A DNA stretch of 64,000 bases from Nannobrachium achirus (taxonomy: Eukaryota; Chordata; Actinopteri; Myctophiformes; Myctophidae). Position 1 is the first letter of the stretch; each line of letters starts with the position of its first letter. Position numbers and translations under genes: made by a program. The DNA lies in contig OY997659.1 of the NCBI GenBank assembly GCA_963921795.1, positions 27,065,903 through 27,129,902 of the forward strand. Direction: 5' to 3'. The notes under the pieces are model-generated. The model did no database searches, was not told where the DNA came from, and saw only the letters and a list, made by a program, of their open reading frames with translations. Shown in pieces: positions 11,240 through 24,367 of the stretch.

Positions 11240-14200
11240 GAAGGCTGATAAGAATGCCCGGCTGAAGCTTGAGCCATGTGCTATCAACACACACACTCAC
11301 CAACAATAACAACTACACAGACGGCATTTGATCTCTCATCCTCTTATATTAATATCAAAGCCGTGGCATGTTTTGGCATTGAGTGCAGACAGCTGCATGT
11401 CGTGTTGGGGGTGTCCAGTGAATTTATAGTCTGCTTGTAATCTTCTTTAGTCCTCCTCTATTAAAATGTCACGGCATGGCACAGCAACTTTCCTAATACT
11501 GCAGTTTTTTTTCATGTCTGGAGCAAGGCTTCAGACTACATATCAATTCTGAATGTAATACCTTCAGTACAAAGCTTCACTGCTTCATAGAAGCCTGTTC
11601 TTGTTCCTGGTGGTTTAATGCCAGAAACCTGAGCCCATGTGATCCACTCTCACTATTATTTGTGTTTAACCTATTTAAACCTATTTAAAACATCTTACAT
11701 AGCTTTGCTCTTACGTCATTGCCATATTGCTATGCCATACTGTATGGAACATTAAATGTGTAAAATATTTAAATTGATCGATTGATTGATTGAATACTTT
11801 ATTAACAAGAGTGTTAACATTACAGATAGTGAAGTCAATAGTTATGTTAAAATGGTAACACACAAAAAAAAACAGGTGCTTGTTTCCATTGCGGTCCATT
11901 GTAACGGTTGTACTGCACATTCAAATAAAAGCGATTTAATGTTAAAAAAGGAAAATGTCTGCACACTGGTAATGCTGAAAAAGCTCTGCTGTATTTTTAT
12001 TGCGTTGTCAATGTTTCGATCAATTCAGATCTTCATCAGTACATACACAGCATATGATGAGGATCATATCAAGAACCAAATGCATTTTTTAATTTAATTT
12101 GCATGATTCCCTCCCCAGAACGACTTGAGTATTGCACTGGACCAAACAGGAAATCCGCTTTAACGCCTTGATAATACAGACTGTTAAGCTGTAAAGAGGA
12201 CAGCATCGTAACACAAATTAGAAATGAGAGCAGGATAATAATTCAGTCACTCAACTCCAGAATCACACATGCCCTCATTCACCTCAGTCACCTGACTGTT
12301 CTAATCAGAACCAGAACATTTGCTCTAGTTTCTTTCTCACCTACACTCTCTCCTTCTCCACTTTCCTGCAGTCTGTCTCAATAGAGAGACAGAGGAAACA
12401 AACACACATGCACGCATGCTCAGTGCGCGTGCGTGTGTGCGTGCATGCGCACGCACGCACGCACGCACCAAAGTCATTGCACTTTCCAATCTTTCTTAAA
12501 ATAAGAACTGCAAATTATCGCTAAGGCTTCATCCACTGCTTCTGCCAGGTCATTAGCACCGTTTACTCAGCTGTTTTTAATGGCAAGTTTCTCCAGTTTT
12601 CAATTTAAGCCTTGAAAACAGATGATGCTTTGAATTTCTCGAGGAACTTTTGATTTTGTGGCTGTTTCGGGTCTTTATTGATTTTCTTTAATTGTAAAAG
12701 GATAAGGATAACCACAGTTTCTGGAGGGCAGCTACTTCATTATGAGTCTTGCATCATCCATTCTGAATAGAGGAAACCCCTCCAAAATGTGGTTGCTTTG
12801 TTGAGTTTGCTGGAGCGTGAAATGATGTTGAGATGAGGTGGAGTTCATTTTATGTGTGTGATTTGGCTGAGAGGACGTTTGGGGTGAACAAAAGAGATGA
12901 AAAGGACGTGGACATCCTACTGTATAATCTAGTCATTTCATGGAAGTAGGGTTACACAAACAGCAGCATTGTGTAAAATTAACCTTTGCTGTGCGTTTCG
13001 TTAACATTTAGTCTACTTCAGGAAACGTAAAATCAGGATTCAGGAATAGGGTAACCTATATATTACTGAAACACAAATTAACTTACAACTAAGCTATGGT
13101 AATAATATGTTATATTGTAACCCAACAACAGTAATGCATAAAACACATACAAAGTGGTTAGATTCAAGGCTCACTATAGCGTTGGGGCTATGGCAATGGT
13201 GCTCACTCAGTCCATCTGTCAGTCCATATGTCTGTCCAGCACTTTGATCTCACACAACATATAATTTATGTATATATCAATAAAGTGTTAAGTGTAACAT
13301 ACATCCACATTCTGTAAGATAACCAGGATTTTCATGTAGCTTATCATTAAGCTACTTAGCTTAATATTAAAGTATAGAGGGCATGCACGTGACATCATCA
13401 TACCCGGATGTTACGCCTACAGTACTGAGTGGCAAAAAAACAGTCAGTAGGAGTCAGCTGGAGTCAGTAGGAGTGAGGTGGAGTCAGGAGGAGTTTCCCA
13501 ATGAGCGCTTCCAAACTCCAATGCTTCATGCTGCTTTAATGTTTACCACTGAGTCTAAATGAGTGGCTTATGATACATTACATACCCTCTCTTATATATT
13601 AGTTTTACTCTAACTTTAATCTAACATAGTGGGGAAATCCGGGTGTCATAGTGGCTTTGTTGTGGCGCCAGTTTCACCTTCTCTTCTCTTTTTTACCGTG
13701 TGGCACTTTTTGTCTCCACCAGACTATGTTTTCATCCCTGTCTATCTGTCCGCCGTCCGTCCGTTTGTCTGCCTGTGGACAGTTAATCTCTGGCACCGTC
13801 GGCCCCATAAACTGTGCGCACACACACCCTGGAGGTCAGACCTTTGCCCCAAATGTTTCACATCGGCCAGTTGAGTTAGGAACACTCACGTCAAAGTGGA
13901 TTTAACCATTTATTGCAACAAACGGAATACTGTTTAACTTGGCGTTATAGCCTCTGCTGTTCATTGAATTTGCAAAAATCCCACCTGTGCTTGATTGCAG
14001 CGTCCTATTGCTGGGAAACATGCACATTCCCACTAAGCCAAGGATTTTCCATCCCACATTTTTCAAATCTCCTCATGGTGGCCCTACAACAGCCCACTTC
14101 ACGTTTTGGCCGATAACTCTTGAACCGTAGGTCATACAATCAACCTATTTTTCCCTGGCTAGGCAAGCAGGCCTGGCAGAGACCTGTGCTCAGAGGAACA

Positions 14201-14600
14201 CACCTTTCTAGTTCACTATGGAACTACTGAATCTGTCTTTTATGGCAGACACTGTGTACAGTACAACTTCTTACCAGCTGGTAAAAATAGCACCTCTACA
14301 TTTTATCAACTCTCTGCAGACAGAATGAGATGCTTAACACTAATGAGCTTTCATTAAAGGTCTTAATTATTTTGGCTCTACGTATATGGGGAAATATAAA
14401 CTTTAAACGCTGTGTACCGGTATAGCTTGAGCCAATATTTTAGAATTTACCATTCACACTGTCCATTTTGCCCTTATTCGTCTTATCGCATGGCCTTATA
14501 TTGGTTCATTTGGCCTTTTTGAGGAGTATATGTTGTCAGTTTTGGTTTGAAGACATTTTCGGCTAAGATGTGGAATTAAAAGAATGTCTTGAAAGGGTCT
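11240..14600. other. Non-coding DNA, mostly unique
   Basis: It includes a (GATT)n-linked LINE-type tail near 11778-11815 (attgattgattgaatacttt), a piece at 11940-12060 related to 50660-50740 (atgtttcga...cttcatcag), an alternating purine-pyrimidine run at 12408-12470, and a short imperfect repeat cagtaggagtcagctggagt at about 13440-13492. No gene is seen. Confidence 0.4.
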
Positions 14601-14714
14601 GTCCCACATTCTTCAAGACGCTAGTATCATTGTCACTTGAGATACCTTTTCATGCACTGCATGGACTGGACTTAAACTCTTTGACAAGAGTAGCCACTTG
14701 TGATATAATCTTAA

Positions 14715-15545
14715 ACCAGTAAGGCTCCCTAATCGGGAGATAAGCGACCGTAGGTCACTTTTCTCCACAAATAGGGCAAAAATGTGTTTTGCCAAAATCC
14801 TCCTGATCCATGTTGATGACATGAGTGTAGACATACTGTGTAGTGATTTTCGTGATTTTAGGGCAAAATCTGTAGGAGCAGTGTCCAAAAATGTGTTTTT
14901 AAAAATCGGCCTGGAGGTGGCGCTATATGGGAGAGATTCATGTTGATGGGATGAGTGTAGACATACTGTGTACCGATTTGCGTGATTTTAGGGCAAAAAT
15001 TGTGGGAGCATTGTCCAAAAATGTGTTTTGCAAGAATCGGCCTCATGGTGGCGCTAGAAGAGGGCCATGTGAGAAATGAGGGGTGGGGTCTCCGCGCCGG
15101 CAAGGCGGACGAATAGGTACCGGCCCCGGCTGTCCCGGTCGCTCCTAGCCGGAGTTACGGCATTTTATGTGAGCTGCAGTGTAGGGGGTCCTCCACTGGG
15201 GGCGCCACCACTTTTGCATCCTTTCTGGAGCACCAGGAGTCGGTGGTCCCCGGGAATTCCCCGTGAGCAGCCCCGTTGGGGTGGTCATTTGGTCAGTTTA
15301 GCACATTTGGTCATTTTTTACATCTGGGGGTCCCCCAGGGACCTGAGCTCCGGGGGTCCTTGGAGGTTGTAGTTTGGCAGGTAAGGAACGTGTGTGCAAA
15401 ATTTGGCATGGATCGGGGCAACGGTTGCGGAGATATGAGCAGGGCAAGAGTGTGACGTGTGAGGTGTGACAGACAGACTGACGGACTGACGGACTCACTC
15501 ACACTTTGTGCAGGGTTTGATAGTAAATGCGACCTACGGTCGCAA
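14715..15545. repeat. R repeat copy 1 (GCGACC...GGTCGC element)
   Basis: The copy begins near gagataagcgaccgtaggtc and ends with gcgacctacggtcgcaa. Inside are three blocks starting aaaaatgtgtttt (14779, 14887, 15018), a GC-rich middle (ccggccccggctgtcccggt), and a tail of tgacggac repeats. It is nearly identical to the copies at 34917 and 35755. ORFs in it are not conserved as protein. Confidence 0.8.
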
Positions 15546-16392
15546 TAACAACACAATACTTGAGGCAGCACAAGCCGAGTCAAAAGGGGTATTTTTCAAA
15601 CAGGCTTACATAAGCAGAATGGCCTCAATGTGAATTCTGCGTTCTTCACCAATCACCACTGAGGAAGTGTTGAGATGTTTCACTTCTGTCTTGGTCATGT
15701 CCACATGATGTGCATGTGTTCCACACTGCAGCATAAACACTATCTTTATTGCTCTGCCTGCCTCAGGTTTGCACTTACTGGATTTAACGGTGACACGGAT
15801 GGAACAAACTAGATGTAATAATCACTTATTGACAGGTGCTAAGAGAGAGAGACAAGGACATCTCACTGGTCCATCAGTCTATCCATTGTCTCCCAGTGAA
15901 GCATAGTGACATAATGACATTTACATTTCTCATTGTTTGTCTTCAAAGCCCTGAACGGTCTAAATTGTGTATTGGTATATTGTGGATCTCTTACTTGTGG
16001 TTTATGGTAACTAAGTACATTTACTCAAGTGCTGTACTTAAATACAATTTTGAGGTACTTTTACTTTACTAGAGTATTTTTAAATCTGTGAAACAGATTT
16101 TATTAAAGACGTGCGATTGTGCTGAGACATTCAGGCTACCTAGGCTACCTAGGCGACCTATTTGCCTATTGGCTGTCCCCATGTCACATGGTAACCGAGC
16201 TAGTTTCATGATTGGGAGCGGCCTTGCGCTGTTCTGGCGCTGTTCTTCTTCTCGAGTTTGGAAAAAAAGGATCCGTTCCGTTTGTCACATTGTCATGATC
16301 GTAAAACTATCTAGTTTTAACGTTCAGAACGTTTTCTTTTTGAACAATAAAAACATTGACAGCCAGGGGGAAAAAGATCCATGAAGGACACG

Positions 16393-16709
16393 GAATGCAA
16401 TCGTTCACTCGCCGTTGGAAAATTGACATATATTAGACTATTCTGGATGTGTGGCTAACGGCTAACGCTAACGTTAGCTAGCGCTAGCTGCAGGCTAATG
16501 CTAGCTAGCGCTAGCTGCAGGCTAACGCAGGCATGTTATACACAATTACTCATGGAATAAAACGGCGACCCAACTCAGAATGCAATCGTTCACTCGCCGT
16601 TGGAAAATTGACTTAGACTATTCTGGATGTGTGGCTAACGGCTAACGCTAACGTTAGCTAGCGCTAGCTGCAGGCTAACGCTAGCTAGCGCTAGCTGCAG
16701 GCTAACGCA
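16393..16709. repeat. Direct duplication rich in TTAGC/GCTAGC palindromes
   Basis: 16393-16529 and 16578-16709 are near-identical (gaatgcaatcgttcactcgc ... gctaacgca). Each contains ctaacgttag and two gctagcgctagc palindromes. Confidence 0.9.
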
Positions 16710-17169
16710 CGAGTCACGGTGTGTAATAAATTCACTTCAACCTCGTGTTGAGCAGTTAAACCTATTTGCTACGTACGTCTACAAAAACGTTCATATTTCA
16801 AAGATAAAGTGCTTACTGAAGTCTCACAGGTGTACTGCACTTAGATACATTAATACCTTTTGAAGGAAACGACGACCGATCGGATTAAAATGCTCCTCTT
16901 TAAATAATACGATCATTACGGGACATTCTGCTGGAGCGTACCCTATGGTGACATCCGTGAGCCTTCACTAAGCAATTTATCTTTGTAATCTGACCGTTTG
17001 TGTAGACGTACGTAGCAAATTGGTTAAACTGCTCAACAGCAGATTGTGTTGAATTCACGGTTGGCGCAGCGTAGCGTCTTTACATTTAGCCCAATAATGC
17101 TAATCTACATCAATAACTAAAGTTTAAAACATACATAAACCACTTTAGCCCTATGTTATACCAAGGCTA

Positions 17170-17248
17170 TTTGAAAATAGCCGATCTACAAGCTCACAAC
17201 GCATTGCGGTGCGACGCGTTGTGAGCTTGTAGATCTGCTATTTTCAAA
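17170..17248. repeat. Hairpin module copy 2
   Basis: Thirty-three-bp arms (tttgaaaatagccgatctac...aacgc and its complement) pair with one mismatch around a 13-nt apical region. Confidence 0.93.
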
Positions 17249-17539
17249 CATTTTGTACTTTTACTTTTGGTACTTTAAGTACATTTGGATACCAATACTT
17301 TTGTACTTTTACTCAAGTACATTTTTAATTCTGGACTTTTACTTGTAACAGAGTGATTCTACATTGCAGAATTGATACTTTTACTTAATTATAAAAATGT
17401 AGGTACTTTTTCCACCACTGTGTAAACGTTTGTGTCTCATGCCAATAAAGCTTCTTTGAATTGAAGATTGAATTGAAGATTGCTCCCCATGTGGCGGAGT
17501 ACACAATAATGGTAAATAAAGTAGCTTACTCTAAAATAA

Positions 17540-17625
17540 TCCATCCATCCATCCATCCATCTTCAACCGCTTATCCAGCATCGGGTCACTGGGGTAACAG
17601 TTCCAACTGAGATTTCTAGAGTTCC
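17540..17625 (-). mobile_element. Rex3-like LINE 3' end fragment
   Basis: ccatccatccatccatccat followed by cttcaaccgcttatccagca matches the (GATG)n tail and 3' end of the longer element at 58463-58890. Confidence 0.65.
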
Positions 17626-17666
17626 TTAATAATAATAATTAAAATAAACAATACTAATGATTATAA

Positions 17667-18003
17667 TTGCGACCGTCAGGTCGCAGTTACTATGAAAACC
17701 TCCACCGCCTGTCTGTCCGTCAGTCTGTCTGTCACGTCACATCACACTTTTTTGCCCCTATCCATGTGAAATTTTCCACACACAATCCTTGTCTGCCAAT
17801 CCACAACCTCCACCCTTCCAGGGACCCCCGCAGCTCCAGGGACCCCCGCCAAATTTTTTAAAACACATTTTTGAATACTGCTCCTACAGTTTTTGCCCTA
17901 AAATCACACAAATCGCTACACAGTATGTCTACACTTATCTCATCGACATGGATCTGTCCCATATAGCGCCACCATCAGGTCGATTTTTTAACACATTTTT
18001 GGA
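17667..18003. repeat. R repeat, divergent copy in opposite orientation
   Basis: It starts gcgaccgtcaggtcgcag and contains the complement of the R blocks (tgaaattttccacacacaat, gccctaaaatcaca, tatagcgccacca), but is diverged and partly deleted relative to copies 1-3. Confidence 0.7.
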
Positions 18004-18292
18004 CCTAAACTTTTTTTTTTTCAAAAAAATTTTTTCAAACTTTTTTTTTTTTTCAAAAAAATTTTTTTTTCAAACTTTTTTTACACTAACGTCAACACAC
18101 CAATCCACAGATTTTATATTGACTGTGTGTCAATTCTTGTTTAAATACTCCTACTTCTACTCCACTATGTCTCAGAGGCAAATATTGTAATTTTACTCCA
18201 CTACAATTATTTGAATACTTGAGTTAGTTACTTTGTAGATTTTGACTTGGTAGATATTGCAAAACATACATTAACCACTTTCACCTCACAAT

Positions 18293-18333
18293 GCATCGCG
18301 ATGTGAGCTTGTAGATCTGCTAGTTTCTTCTCT
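18293..18333. repeat. Hairpin module copy 3 (partial)
   Basis: ctcacaatgcatcgcgatgtgagcttgtagatctgcta keeps the right arm and a shortened inner stem. Confidence 0.75.
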
Positions 18334-18551
18334 TTTCTTGCATCAACAGCCTAGGTGCCCGGACAGATACCCTAGCCGTCAGGGACATATCTGCTATTTT
18401 CAGAAGATGTTTATACATTTAAAAACTTGAAACGCCTGGGACACTCTGTATAATGAGTACTTTTACTTTTGGTACTTTAAGTACATTTTGTTTGCCAATA
18501 CTTTTGCACTTTTACTCAAGTAAATTTTGTATTCCGGACTTTTACTTGTAA

Positions 18552-18722
18552 GGGTGCCCTCACACCAAAATAGTGGAATCCGCGTTCCGCCAATGCATTT
18601 CAATGATAAGGGAGCGTTTTTTGCAGAAATCCTCTGCTGGCATGAAACCGCTTCAATCTTATTGAAATGCATTGGCGGAACGTGGATTCCACTCTCATAG
18701 GTATTTTGGTGTGAGGGCACCC
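18552..18722. mobile_element. PIF/Harbinger-like MITE, 171 bp, TSD TAA
   Basis: The TIRs are GGGTGCCCTCACACCAAAATA and its imperfect complement. TAA at 18549-18551 and 18723-18725 flanks the element. Removing it restores ttgTAAcagag, the uninterrupted MITE sequence at 17348-17358. Longer inner inverted repeats (ccgcca/atgcatttcaat) also pair. Confidence 0.82.
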
Positions 18723-19009
18723 TAACAGAGTATTTCTACATTGTGCAGTATTGATACTTTTACTTAAGTAATAAATGTGAGTACTATTTCCACCACTGCT
18801 CAGATCTGACAATCAGATGTATATTTGAGGACTTCACGGTGCAACACTAGGATGCGGCGACCGTGCCTGCCCTTGAGCCTCAAGTCTGCCTCCACCTTAG
18901 GGACTAGGGCTGTCACAAGTATTACATAATCGTCTAATCGCAATTATTTGACATAATCGCGATAATTTTTCATAGTCGTTTCCATGTTGAAAAATCTTCA
19001 TATATTTAA

Positions 19010-19352
<343 letters not shown>

Positions 19353-19369
19353 AAAAAAAAGTAAAACAA

Positions 19370-19450
19370 TAGTGGAAATAGCAGATCTACAAGCTCACAA
19401 CGCGTCGCATCGCGACACGTTGTGAGCTTGTAGATCGGCTATTTCCACTA
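19370..19450. repeat. Hairpin module copy 4, complete
   Basis: An 81-bp palindrome from tagtggaaatagcagatcta to the complementary gctatttccacta, with few mismatches. Confidence 0.95.
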
Positions 19451-19679
19451 TCAATGTTCTTTTTTAAGTATAAAGTTGTCAACTATGTCAGTAATTTCTT
19501 TGTATATTTAGGTTATGTGTCATATCTACCATGTGCAACTTAAAAGCCTAAAAGCCAAACAGAAATGTACGGTAATTGTCAACGACAAAAACACAATTAA
19601 ATCGTTAATCGAAATTATTTGAGTGACAATTAATCGTCATGTAATAATATGTCATAATCGTGACAGCCCTATTAGGGAC

Positions 19680-21260
19680 AAACCTCAGACCTACAGTATC
19701 ATGTTGTGTTTGACTGGTGTTTTTGAATCATCAACCTGGCATGAATCTGCTGTTTGTCTCTGCTTAGAGGCCAATAATCACAGTGGCTGGATTTAGAAGA
19801 TTAAATTGATGAGTAATCTAGGAGGAGAGATGCTACAACATGCTAACTAGCATAGATGACTGGCTGTATGGAACCCCTGTAGCTCTCTCATATGCTGTGT
19901 AGACGGCTCGTCATGTGACTGCAACTCCCAGAGCTCAAGGAGGAATGCACCCACTGGCACCTGCATTTTTCCACGCTTGGACTCACAGTTTACTGGAGTC
20001 ACTGTATATAGAGCTGCTATGTCGAAGACGAAGGAATAGAGTTATGCAAAACCTAGGTTTTGTTCCCACTGGCAGTGATGATAAGAGTGCAAAATGAGAA
20101 TAGGCTACTGGACTTCATTGTGATGCACTGAGATATAGCAGTAACAGTGTGACTATAGCAATAGCAGTGTGACGAAACCTGATGTCTGTATTAAACTGAG
20201 GTAGGCCTATACTGCTGAGCAAGTTGTGGTTGTATTTATCATTTATTGTATTCGTCTTAGCCACTTGGGGTCGGGCTCAGTGTCAGCTTACATTATTTGT
20301 ACCTACCAATGATAGATTTGGTTTGCAGACAAGGCATCCACCTCGATATACTGTACATTTTACAAAATAGAAATGGGCGCTTATCTCTGTCAGGCCGTGT
20401 GAACTATCCAGGTCTGTGTAAGTAGTGGGTTGCACGCAACCATCAGGACCTGAAGAAGCGGGAGGAAATAGACTTGATATGAAACACAGAATTCCACTTT
20501 TCAGCTCACTTTGGGAGTGGGCTGCTTCAAACATATACCCAAAATAGTGGCTTGAACAGCAAGCTTACTAGTGAGTTGGCGTCCTTGGTCTGCAATCCCA
20601 AACTCATAGGATCGAATCTCACTGTGTTTTCGTCTTTTCTTTTTTTTTTTTTTTACTCCAAATGATCTTGCGACATAAGTGTTGTTTTTCGTTACTGAGA
20701 GGTAGGGTTAAAAGGGATTCGTTCCCCCTGGCATCACAGGATCTCTCTAACAGGGCATCATTAATATTGATGACATCAGGGAACTCCATATATTGGCATA
20801 AAAGGGATTCTGTTAGTGTGACATTACAGTGAAGCCAGAGCGTGATGTCAGAGCAGCAAACCCATAGACCGTAAAAATGTGTACACGTCTACACAAGCTG
20901 TGACATTTCTCATGGTAAACTGCAACCTTCGGTCGCAATAATAAAGGTTGCTTCTAGCATCTGTGTAATGTTGCTACTTGCTACATTGTTTTTTTGCTGG
21001 AACAAAGCTATTTTTACATGCTGCTTTGTTCCACACCTTGGGACTAAAAACCTCCATCAAGAAGGAAGCAGATGAAATTCACTAGCTGTGCAAAAAGGGT
21101 GGGAGTCATCGTTTAAAATCAAGCTGGTTCTCCACTGTGAATGTCTGGTGTACGGGGATGCTGTGTTAAATCCCATTAAAGCTGTGTAATTTTAGATTTG
21201 AGCTATATACAGTATACACAGTATATAGGCCTTATACCATATTGGTTGGCTTTTCAAAAG
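19680..21260. other. Non-coding stretch, no gene
   Basis: A tRNA-like piece at about 20565-20640 (ggatcgaatctc, then a T-run) may be a SINE scrap. A short R-like end, aaccttcggtcgcaa, lies at 20926. Confidence 0.35.
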
Positions 21261-21261
21261 T

Positions 21262-21298
21262 ATAGCAGATCTACAGTACAAGCTCATAGCGCGGCACA
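21262..21298. repeat. Hairpin module copy 5 (partial)
   Basis: tagcagatctacagtacaag followed by ctcatagcgcggcac is the left arm with a 4-bp insertion. The right arm is missing. Confidence 0.7.
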
Positions 21299-21329
21299 AA
21301 GTCTATTATACATGTTTTAACAACACATT

Positions 21330-21910
21330 TTTTCGGATCTGAGGACATCTGACTCAGTCTGAAAGCAGCAACCACATCCACCCCATAGAGTTATATGCAG
21401 GTCACATGCAAGTCACATCAAACTGGCCAAGCGGCACTTGCTGCGCGACCCGAGCGTGGCTGTAAATTACATCATTACAGAGCGCGAGTATTTACTATTT
21501 GATTACAGCGCACTGAGCACATGAGAAAAACAAAAGAGAAGAGAGAAAACACGTGAGCTAAACAGTGAAAACGAGAGAGAAGAGCGAAACACAAGAGTAA
21601 AGAAAAGAAGAGAGAAAAACAATATTAACGTGTGTTTACTATGGTCTATTATGTCGCATTTCCTGAACGTAATCAGAACGTAATCAACCAGCGTCGGCGT
21701 AGTGACGTAACGCCATGACGCCTACGTCGTTACCACGGTAACCAAAGCATACATGTCGCCGCAGGGCAGCTTTGGGCTGACGCTGTCTGAACGCACAGAT
21801 CAGATCTGTGTCACTTGCAAATGCTGTGTGAAAAGTCGGGCCAAAAGATCAGATCTGAGAACCAAATCGGATTTGGGCTGGATTTGACTGCAGTGTAAAG
21901 CCGGCCTTAT
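21330..21910. repeat. Probable DNA transposon-derived repeat
   Basis: The right end reads cagtgtaaagccggcctta and the interior has repeated cagatctg/atcagatct motifs. A clear left end was not found, so the family is unassigned. Confidence 0.35.
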
Positions 21911-21914
21911 AAAC

Positions 21915-22260
21915 CAGTGCTTCTGAAACATTTTCATGTCAAGGACCCCAAAATTTACCTAAAAAGTATTTAGCTGCGGACCCCCATCTGAAAATCTGTG
22001 CCAAGGACCCCCATAAGAGAAGACTTGTGTAAAGATTTTTCTGTATAATATTATTAGTTTTCTTTTATCTTTTTCAAGATTTTTCAAAATGGCTCAAACA
22101 TAGCTGATCTATGAGCTCACGCCGTGTCGCATCACAACGCATTCTGAGCTTGTAGATCGGCAATTTCTTGATTGCCAAAGTATAGAATTGGGTTAAAGTA
22201 GTTAAACTGATTGTGATGCTATATTAACACCTAGGGGTCCCCGGACCCCACTATTTAATT
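21915..22260. mobile_element. hAT-like (cagtg.ttct.aa, ggacccc) element with hairpin copy 6
   Basis: It starts cagtgcttctgaaacatttt, contains repeated ggacccc blocks, and is related to 25120-25400 and 46970-47265. The hairpin copy at 22101-22170 is diverged. Confidence 0.55.
22101..22170. repeat. Hairpin module copy 6 (diverged)
   Basis: tagctgatctatgagctcac pairs with gagcttgtagatcgg. Several mismatches. Confidence 0.75.
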
Positions 22261-22849
22261 ATTTATTTGTCTTCATTATTTTCTAGGTTGTATGGTATAT
22301 TGGAAATATTTTAAATAACTTAAATTATTTTTCCCATATGAGACAAAATAATTAATCCACACTGAAAATAAGACAAGTATATTTGTAATATACTGTGCTG
22401 AGAGAAACAGACAGGTAAACAGGTACAGGTTGGTCCCTCTGACGAAATGGTACATTGACAAGGTACCGGTATATGAATGAATAGAGTAGAGCCGTGGAGC
22501 CAGTTCATTCATACATTAGGTTGAGCTGAGGATATGACAAGATTCTGTAAATCTTCCACACGTGGGTCAGTGTCAAATAGTTCTTGGTATTTTCCATTAG
22601 GCAAAGAAGGTATACCTTTTAGCGTCTGCTGTCCTCGGCTAGACTAAAACACAACGCCATGGCAACCTGACTTCACCACGGCCTGAGCTCCCACAACAAT
22701 TCTCTTGTATCAGTCATTGTTATGGTCGATTTGGCAACAGCAATGATTCCAGACAGCGCACAGTTCCACAGTGCACAAGGCCGTGTCCCAACAAATATGG
22801 AACACAGATTAGAGACAGAATGTTGAGATTTAGTGGTTTTAGCAAGGCT

Positions 22850-22939
22850 TTGGGGGAGCCCGGGATCAAACTGGGAACCCTTCAGGAACCCTCCATGTTC
22901 TAATGACAGTTTCTCTACCCCTGAGCCACTGCTCACCAT
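22850..22939 (-). mobile_element. tRNA-derived SINE head
   Basis: The minus strand reads gcagtggctcaggggtagag (A-box region) and later cccagtttgatcccgggc (B-box). It matches the head of the + strand SINE at 33206. Confidence 0.65.
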
Positions 22940-23201
22940 GCAATACTTTTAACTCTTTTTCATGCGCTTCCTTTAGGTCGAGCAGAGTTGCTCTTTTAAA
23001 TGGGCTAAGTGGAAAGCCAGTATCTGAATGGATTTATGCCTTAGATGAGATCCTAGTTGGCTTAAGGCAGGGATGATGACGTGGTTAAAGGATCTGAATA
23101 ATAGATTACGGTGTGTGAGCATGCAGCAAGGTGGATATACTCGCCTGTGTATAGATGCATGCTAGCTCACCCCGCAAGGGTTTGTTCTCTAGCTCAGTGG
23201 C

Positions 23202-23420
23202 AGTGGAGGAAAAAGTAATCACATTTTGTACTTAAGTTAAAGTATCAATTCTACAATATAGAAATACGCTGTAAGGGTACGGTCATACCTAAGTATGGTT
23301 GCCAGCTGATAAGCGGATTCTGCCAATGCATTATGCCAATGCACTCACAAATGGGTCACACGTTACGACCCAGTGTTTGGGAACCAGTGCTCAATCATAT
23401 GAACCCTATGCGAAAGCTTA
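23202..23420. mobile_element. hAT-type MITE fragment interrupted by TAAGGGTACGGTCA element
   Basis: The MITE part (ggaggaaaaagtaatcacat ... atagaaatacgctg) stops at taagggtacggtcatacc, which resembles a Harbinger-type end. Its other end was not identified. Confidence 0.45.
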
Positions 23421-23828
23421 ACAGATGCGTCCTGTTGTTAAACAGGGTACCCCCGTCCTGAATCAGCTGTTCTTAAGAAAACACACCGGTCAGTAGTCAG
23501 TAGTCAATAATGGCAAGGCTACACATACAGTACACACTACACACACACACAATACAATACAACAGCATGCTGGTAACTAACACTCCCCCTGGGAGTATGG
23601 TGAGAACAAGGACTAGAACTATTCTTTTCGTCGACTACCTTTTTTCACAGACAAAAACTAAATGAAACTAATCTATGATGACTAAAACTAAATATATTGA
23701 CACTTTTGTCAACAAATAAAAACTAGTCTAAAATGTTAGGGAGGCACTAGTGGAGAATAGATCCTGTAGAACTAAAATCTACTGAAAGTCACTTTGTGTT
23801 TGGTTGCGTTGTGCTCGGGTGTTGCGTT

Positions 23829-23906
23829 CTGAAAATAGCAGATCTACAAGCTCACAACGCGGCGCACCCGTTGCACATTGTGAGCTTGTAGATCGGCTAT
23901 TTTCAG
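23829..23906. repeat. Hairpin module copy 7, complete
   Basis: A 78-bp palindrome from ctgaaaatagcagatctaca to gctattttcag. The inner part is ggcgcacccgttgcac. Confidence 0.93.
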
Positions 23907-24367
23907 CATACATTTTCAGCGTGCAACCAAGTCATTACGATGTCATCAAGGTTTGCCAAAATACATTTGGCCGCCAAAATCAACTGTAAAAAATCGTCTG
24001 ATATTTAGTCGACTAAAACCGTTGTGGAATAGTTAATCCAACCACATTACCGACTGGTGTAGGTAATCACAAGGTTTAATTGGCAGCCGTGCAAAGCAAG
24101 TATATACGGCACGATTATCTAAGATTACCCAGGGGCGTCAATTAGGTATGGGAGGGGTATGCAGCTGCCATACCCTGGGTCCAGGTGGGAAAATAAAAGT
24201 TACTTTTAAAAATAAATCCACAAATGTCTCTTTGTCTACTGTGCTGGTTATTATGTTGTTAAATTACAGCAAAATAACTACAAATGCAAAATTTCACAAA
24301 ATGGTCACTTCAACAAGTTATTATAATTATATTCTTCACACTTTTATTCCCCCCATCTTGACAAAAT

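Larger units (their letters stand above)
15836..17425. mobile_element. hAT-type MITE of the tactttta/ccaccactg family with a large internal insertion
   Basis: MITE-like sequence is recognisable at about 16005-16090 and 17100-17425, ending tactttttccaccactg. About 1 kb of other DNA (16095-17100) lies between. Hairpin module copy 2 is in the right part. Confidence 0.5.
18090..18805. mobile_element. hAT-type MITE (tactttta family) with nested Harbinger MITE
   Basis: Host sequence such as tctcagaggcaaatattgta, actccactacaattatttga and the end tatttccaccactgc is shared with copies at 43830, 49938 and 57640. A TAA-flanked element interrupts it at 18552-18722. Confidence 0.7.

Noticed and set aside
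14858-15103. 81-residue minus-strand ORF repeated identically at 35059 and 35839
   Set aside because: Identity follows from the young R repeat copies. The reading frame has no domain, spans internal repeat blocks and is lost in the diverged copy at 17667.
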